From assembly GCA_018374355.1 (NCBI GenBank), contig JAHAFI010000038.1, positions 1 through 27,053 on the forward strand: DNA of 27,053 nucleotides. Reading direction: 5' to 3'. The notes beneath the pieces were generated by a model, which worked only from the letters and a program-made list of their open reading frames with translations, had not been told where the DNA came from and made no database searches. This DNA comes from Clostridiales bacterium (lineage in GTDB: Bacteria > Bacillota > Clostridia > Lachnospirales > Lachnospiraceae). Each line of letters begins with the position of its first letter. Positions within the stretch are counted from its first letter, which is position 1. Positions 23,833 to 27,053 of the stretch are shown here, in pieces. The translations under genes were made by a program, and so were the position numbers.

Positions 23833-24700
23833 CTATTGTGCCTCCATTGTTAAAAACTGTAGTAAGAAACGTCTGCTTCGTAAGCATACTGCTTTTTAAT
23901 TTTCCGCAGGCAAATTCCGCCTTCTCCTTATCGTCAAAAATGCCGAATACCGTAGGACCGCTGCCGCTCATCATGGCATTCAGCGCTCCATGGGCTTTCA
24001 TATGATCCTTGATTTCTTCGATCACGGGATAGGCCGGAATCGTCACGCTCTCCAAAACATTTCCCATTCTATCGGTAATTCCATATAGATCGCCCTTCTG
24101 AAGCGCCTGAAGCATCCCGTCAATATCCGGGTGCACCGTCTGCTCATTGATCTTCAGATTGGTATAGACAAATTTGGTAGAAACGCTGATGCCCGGTTTT
24201 CCGATCAGAATATAACACTCCGGCATGGGAGGCAGCGCTGTCAGCTTTTCTCCGATTCCTTCCGCCAGCGCGGTTCCCCGCATCACACAGTAGGGGACGT
24301 CTGCACCGATCTTCACTCCCAGCTCCATCAGTTCCTTCATGGAAAGTCCCAAACGGAACAGCTTATTCATCCCCACAAGAGTTGCTGCGGCATCTGAACT
24401 CCCTCCCGCCATACCAGCCGCCACCGGAATAAATTTATTCAGGTCTACGGAAACGCCTTGGGAAATCCGGTATTGATCCATCAGTAGTTTTGCCGCTCTG
24501 TATACCAGATTATTCTCATTTACAGGAATATAGCTCAAATTCGTGGTGATATGAATCCCCGGAGTATCGGTCTTTTCCATCTCCAGTTGGTCGTACATCT
24601 GAATGGTCTGCATAATCATCCGCACATCGTGATAACCGTCCTCTCTTCTCCGGATCACATCCAAACCAAGGTTGACTTTTGCAAAGGCCCGTAACTTCAT
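23822..24700 (-). CDS. ispE: 4-diphosphocytidyl-2-C-methyl-D-erythritol kinase
   Basis: 292 aa, normal for IspE, a GHMP kinase that phosphorylates CDP-methylerythritol in the MEP isoprenoid pathway. Signature regions: AKVNLGLDV (8-16) with the catalytic Lys, the ATP loop PVAAGMAGGSSDAAA (about 92-106) and the C-terminal MMSGSGPTVFG. GGAGG lies just before the ATG at 24700. It is preceded by a promoter (24744-24772) with a GntR-like palindrome in the leader, and followed by the overlapping gntR gene. Coupling of ispE to gntR is found in several Lachnospiraceae-like genomes as far as I recall, but I cannot verify this here. Confidence 0.95.
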   Translation of the reverse strand: MKLRAFAKVNLGLDVIRRREDGYHDVRMIMQTIQMYDQLEMEKTDTPGIHITTNLSYIPVNENNLVYRAAKLLMDQYRISQGVSVDLNKFIPVAAGMAGGSSDAAATLVGMNKLFRLGLSMKELMELGVKIGADVPYCVMRGTALAEGIGEKLTALPPMPECYILIGKPGISVSTKFVYTNLKINEQTVHPDIDGMLQALQKGDLYGITDRMGNVLESVTIPAYPVIEEIKDHMKAHGALNAMMSGSGPTVFGIFDDKEKAEFACGKLKSSMLTKQTFLTTVFNNGGTIDDK

Positions 24701-24719
24701 ATACTTTCCTCCGTGTACT

Positions 24720-24729
24720 TTGTATACAG
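24720..24729. promoter_or_regulatory. Candidate GntR (FCD) operator
   Basis: TTGTATACAG, containing the perfect palindrome TGTATACA (24721-24728), 20 bp before the ispE ATG and downstream of the predicted transcription start. FCD-type GntR proteins commonly bind TTGTATACAA-like sites, and such a gene follows in the same operon. Confidence 0.5.
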
Positions 24730-24743
24730 TATTTTGTATTCCT

Positions 24744-24772
24744 ATCTTACTATGTTTTCAGTGAAATTTCAA
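24744..24772 (-). promoter_or_regulatory. Promoter of the ispE-gntR operon
   Basis: On the minus strand TTGAAA (24767-24772), 17-bp spacer, TAAGAT (24744-24749). Moderate fit to sigma-A; position suits a leader of about 35 nt that includes the palindrome at 24720. Confidence 0.5.
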
Positions 24773-24849
24773 GTGGGCCTTGGGGCACTTGATGGGGGCG
24801 ATCAAAATCTGTTGCTGTCTGCTCCGTTCACACTAGCCGGAGACTTTCC

Positions 24850-26412
24850 TCATCCCTCCGCTTTCTTCACCACCAAAAGGGTCTGGGAAGGTTTTACCTC
24901 CTCCTCACCCAGTTCGTTCATCTCGCGGATGGAATCCACCGTGGTATAGAACCGTTTGGCAATATCCCAAAGTGTATCCTGCGGCTGCACCATATAGCAG
25001 ACAATTCCCGGCATCTGTTCCAGTTTTTCCATATCCAGCTCCTTCTCCTGAATATCGGAAATCAGATTTTCCTCCCATTGGCGGAGTACCAGCGCATTCA
25101 GGTTCATTACCGCCTTTACCTCAATCTCGCTGCTGTCCAGCATCATCGTGGAAAGCTGTTCCAAATCTGCCTGCAGATGGTAGATGCAGTCTTTTCCAAT
25201 GCCCTCCGCCTCAATCACATGGGTGAACGGAACCGCTGTCTCCATGGAATAAAACGGCATTTCATCATCGCTGATGCTGTACAGGATCCTCACCTGAATA
25301 ATCCCCTCCGCCTGAATGCCGTTTTCCACGGTCTTTACCTCATCCATCTGGATTTTCCCGTCACAATGGCAGATCTGAAGGATTTTCCCCTGTGCCTCCT
25401 GAACGGAAATCCGGTCGCTGACCCGGCACTTGGAATAATTTTTCACCAAAAGCTGTTCCAAAAGCTCCGTTTTCCTCTGGGGAATGCATTCCTTCTTCGG
25501 CGTATACACATCCATCAGAATGGTGTCCGTCTCCTCCTGATAAATCTTCATATCCAGTTCCAGAACCACATCCGCCTGCAGCACCCGTTCTTCTCCATCC
25601 GCATCCGGTTTCACTTCCAGATTGGTCTGCAGCATGGTGGTATCAATATAGGGAATCATATCCATAGTGCAGCCGGAACAGTTTACCTCCCCGGAAAAAG
25701 GAATAATCTGTTCCAGCCATTGCAGGGGATTGGCATCGTCGGCCGCCGCATAGAGAACAAAGACAAAGAGTTCCCCCTTTGCCGTCACCTTTCCCTCATC
25801 CGCCCGCAGATCCATTCCTCTCACCTGCATATCGCTCCACAAAATCTCGTGGATATTTGGCTTGTCGGAGGGCAGGGTGATTTCCTCCTTCTTGCGCATG
25901 GTATCCTTTTTATGTACTCCCAGCGTCAGCACACGGATATTTCTTTTTTTTGCAGACAGATCCGGCTGCTCTTTTACGTCCACCGGAAGCTGTACATCCG
26001 CCAGTTCATCCACATAGGCCTGAAAACCGGCGATGGCCTTGATGTTCAGTTTCCGGGAATTGATCACATGAACCGTCAAATCCTCGATTTCCCATTTGAG
26101 ACAGACCTTATCCCCGCTTTTTAGTCCCTTCAGATGCAGGGTTTCCGAAATAGGCAGCTTCCCCTCCATGCTGCAAATCTGCCTTTTGGGCGTATCCGCC
26201 ACATATAACAGCCGGAAATGCAGCGCCCCGTTGATGACAGCCTTGCCCTCATTGACCTGCAGCTCTTCAATCTGGATTTCCCCTTTTTTCTGGATCATCC
26301 GGCGAATATCCGATTTGCTGTCCGGTACATTGAAATCCTCGTCAAAAGTCAGTTGATTGACCGCTTCACTTTTTTTCCTGAGCATATGCAGGTTTTTTTT
26401 CATCAATTCCAA
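24850..26412 (-). CDS. SPOCS (DUF3794) and LysM domain protein, probable spore envelope protein
   Basis: 520 aa from a TTG start at 26412. The usual family opening (MELxKKNxHM...) is reproduced only if translation starts here, and AAGGAGG lies exactly 8 nt upstream; the first ATG (26403) is 17 nt away. The body has two SPOCS-like halves, with NVPDSKSDIRRMIQKKGEI near the N-terminus and a similar LPSDKPNIHEILWSD block near residue 187. The last about 50 residues are one LysM peptidoglycan-binding module (YMVQPQDTLWDIAKRFYTTV). SPOCS proteins are tied to spore coat or cortex assembly in Clostridia. The lipoprotein gene upstream ends with a TAA that overlaps this gene's ribosome site, so translation is coupled. 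Confidence 0.9.
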   Translation of the reverse strand: MELMKKNLHMLRKKSEAVNQLTFDEDFNVPDSKSDIRRMIQKKGEIQIEELQVNEGKAVINGALHFRLLYVADTPKRQICSMEGKLPISETLHLKGLKSGDKVCLKWEIEDLTVHVINSRKLNIKAIAGFQAYVDELADVQLPVDVKEQPDLSAKKRNIRVLTLGVHKKDTMRKKEEITLPSDKPNIHEILWSDMQVRGMDLRADEGKVTAKGELFVFVLYAAADDANPLQWLEQIIPFSGEVNCSGCTMDMIPYIDTTMLQTNLEVKPDADGEERVLQADVVLELDMKIYQEETDTILMDVYTPKKECIPQRKTELLEQLLVKNYSKCRVSDRISVQEAQGKILQICHCDGKIQMDEVKTVENGIQAEGIIQVRILYSISDDEMPFYSMETAVPFTHVIEAEGIGKDCIYHLQADLEQLSTMMLDSSEIEVKAVMNLNALVLRQWEENLISDIQEKELDMEKLEQMPGIVCYMVQPQDTLWDIAKRFYTTVDSIREMNELGEEEVKPSQTLLVVKKAEG

Positions 26413-26425
26413 ATCTATGTCCTCC

Positions 26426-26836
26426 TTAATCAAAAATTACTTTCTTATCCCGGTTCTCCACCTTCACCACAATCACCGGACAGGAAATAGCGTCCTTCTG
26501 CTCCTCTTTGGATGCCGGGCCTACCAGCTTTGTTTTTATATGGATCTCCTCTTTATTTTCCGTCACATATTCCACCTGAATACTGTATCCTCCCGTACTT
26601 TGGATTCCATAACCTTTCAGCATATACAGTTCCCCCTCGCACTGATAGGTCATTTGGAAACCTTCCTGTTTTTTCACATCGATTACCTTCTTCACTTCTG
26701 CCGGTTGGTCTTCGTTTTTTACTACCGTATAATCCACTTTTTTTGCTTCTCCGCCTTTTTTCCGGATCATACCGCATCCCACAATACAGACCGCCAGCAG
26801 AGCGATCAAACAGACAAATGACAGTCTTTTTCCCAT
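26426..26836 (-). CDS. Lipoprotein with PrcB-like C-terminal domain
   Basis: 136 aa from the ATG at 26836 (GAGGA 4 nt upstream). Signal peptide with lipobox VCIVGC, then a short basic linker and a small domain reading GYGIQSTGGYSIQVEYV ... SCPVIVVKVEN. This pattern (G..P/S-TGGY-x-I ... YP-x-x-V-V-K-V) fits the PrcB C-terminal (protease-complex-like) domain seen in many secreted bacterial proteins. Function unknown. The gene precedes the SPOCS-LysM gene by 13 bp and is probably its operon partner at the spore or cell surface. An 18-codon N-terminal extension to 26890 has no ribosome site and would disrupt the signal peptide. Confidence 0.82.
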   Translation of the reverse strand: MGKRLSFVCLIALLAVCIVGCGMIRKKGGEAKKVDYTVVKNEDQPAEVKKVIDVKKQEGFQMTYQCEGELYMLKGYGIQSTGGYSIQVEYVTENKEEIHIKTKLVGPASKEEQKDAISCPVIVVKVENRDKKVIFD

Positions 26837-26916
26837 GCTTTCCTCTGCTTCGTTCATCGCTATTATTTTATGTAGATTTTCTTCAAACATTCCTGTATAA
26901 TATTTAAAGAATATTA

Positions 26917-27053
26917 GTAACTGTTCAGAAGGTCACTGTTCCGCGAGGTGTTGTCTTGCAAATGCAAGGCAATCCCGAGACATACGAGCGCCGCACTGCA
27001 TGAAATGCAGTGTGTGTGCATGCATTTGTGACTATGAAGGACAGGGTCCTGAA
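26917..27053. repeat. 144-bp MITE-like repeat, inverted copy B (cut by window end)
   Basis: The inverse complement matches 17228-17364 (copy A) at 132 of 137 bases. Its intact end GTAACTGTTCAG starts at 26917; the last 7 bases of the other end would lie beyond the window. One internal hairpin arm has a mismatch (TGCAAGAC in place of TGCAAGGC), so the copies have diverged independently. It sits upstream of the PrcB-like lipoprotein gene. Confidence 0.85.

Noticed and set aside
24770..24791. CAAGTG...CACTTG inverted repeat as terminator of the SPOCS-LysM gene
   Set aside because: Only 6 bp pair cleanly and no T-run follows on the minus strand.
25078..26124. 348-aa plus-strand frame inside the SPOCS-LysM gene
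   Set aside because: Antisense to a confident gene, His/Leu-rich composition typical of a shadow frame.

Overview
The window looks like chromosome from a spore-forming, anaerobic Firmicute of the Lachnospiraceae type (Clostridia). The evidence is a gerA/B/C-type germinant receptor locus, spoIIR, a SPOCS (DUF3794)-LysM spore-envelope protein, the methylerythritol-phosphate pathway gene ispE, strong AGGAGG ribosome sites and TTGACA/TATAAT promoters. Genus-level placement is inference. 26 protein genes are supported: 23 on the minus strand, 3 on the plus strand. No rRNA, tRNA or CRISPR array was seen.

Layout. (1) 1-844: hairpin-rich end of an intergenic region, then a macrodomain ADP-ribose hydrolase with its own promoter. 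(2) 908-9059, transcribed right to left: a tightly packed run of malY/patB-type C-S lyase, cysK, yqeY, DltA-like adenylating enzyme, fold-type III PLP decarboxylase, acyl carrier protein, MBOAT acyltransferase and DltD-like SGNH protein. The last five form a Dlt-like system (activate an amino acid, load it on a carrier, move it across the membrane) with an extra decarboxylase placed between the ligase and the carrier. This is the most interesting part of the window. (3) 9050-10822: a small accessory island with a DUF4143-type ATPase, a broken TnpV-like transposon gene and a possible 3' remnant of another gene. (4) 10921-15136: a lipoprotein with FKBP/trigger-factor features and two tandem membrane-anchored polysaccharide-deacetylase paralogues, one keeping the metal-binding motifs and one having lost them. 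(5) 15376-17171: a small membrane protein, a DUF1934 gene and murI (glutamate racemase). (6) 17221-18454: a 144-bp repeat with terminal inverted repeats, then an AraC-type regulator. (7) 18465-22447: gerA, gerB and an unusually short gerC followed by spoIIR. (8) 22722-23069: a small membrane protein with a near-consensus promoter. (9) 23170-26836: gntR overlapping ispE, then a SPOCS-LysM protein and a PrcB-like lipoprotein. (10) 26917-27053: an inverted second copy of the 144-bp repeat, cut by the window edge.

Themes. Much of the window serves the cell envelope and sporulation: peptidoglycan precursor supply (murI), isoprenoid precursor supply (ispE), envelope esterification (Dlt-like), glycan deacetylation, spore envelope and germination. 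A dispersed repeat family (two full-size copies and two solo ends) sits in the gaps between genes and may affect transcript ends.
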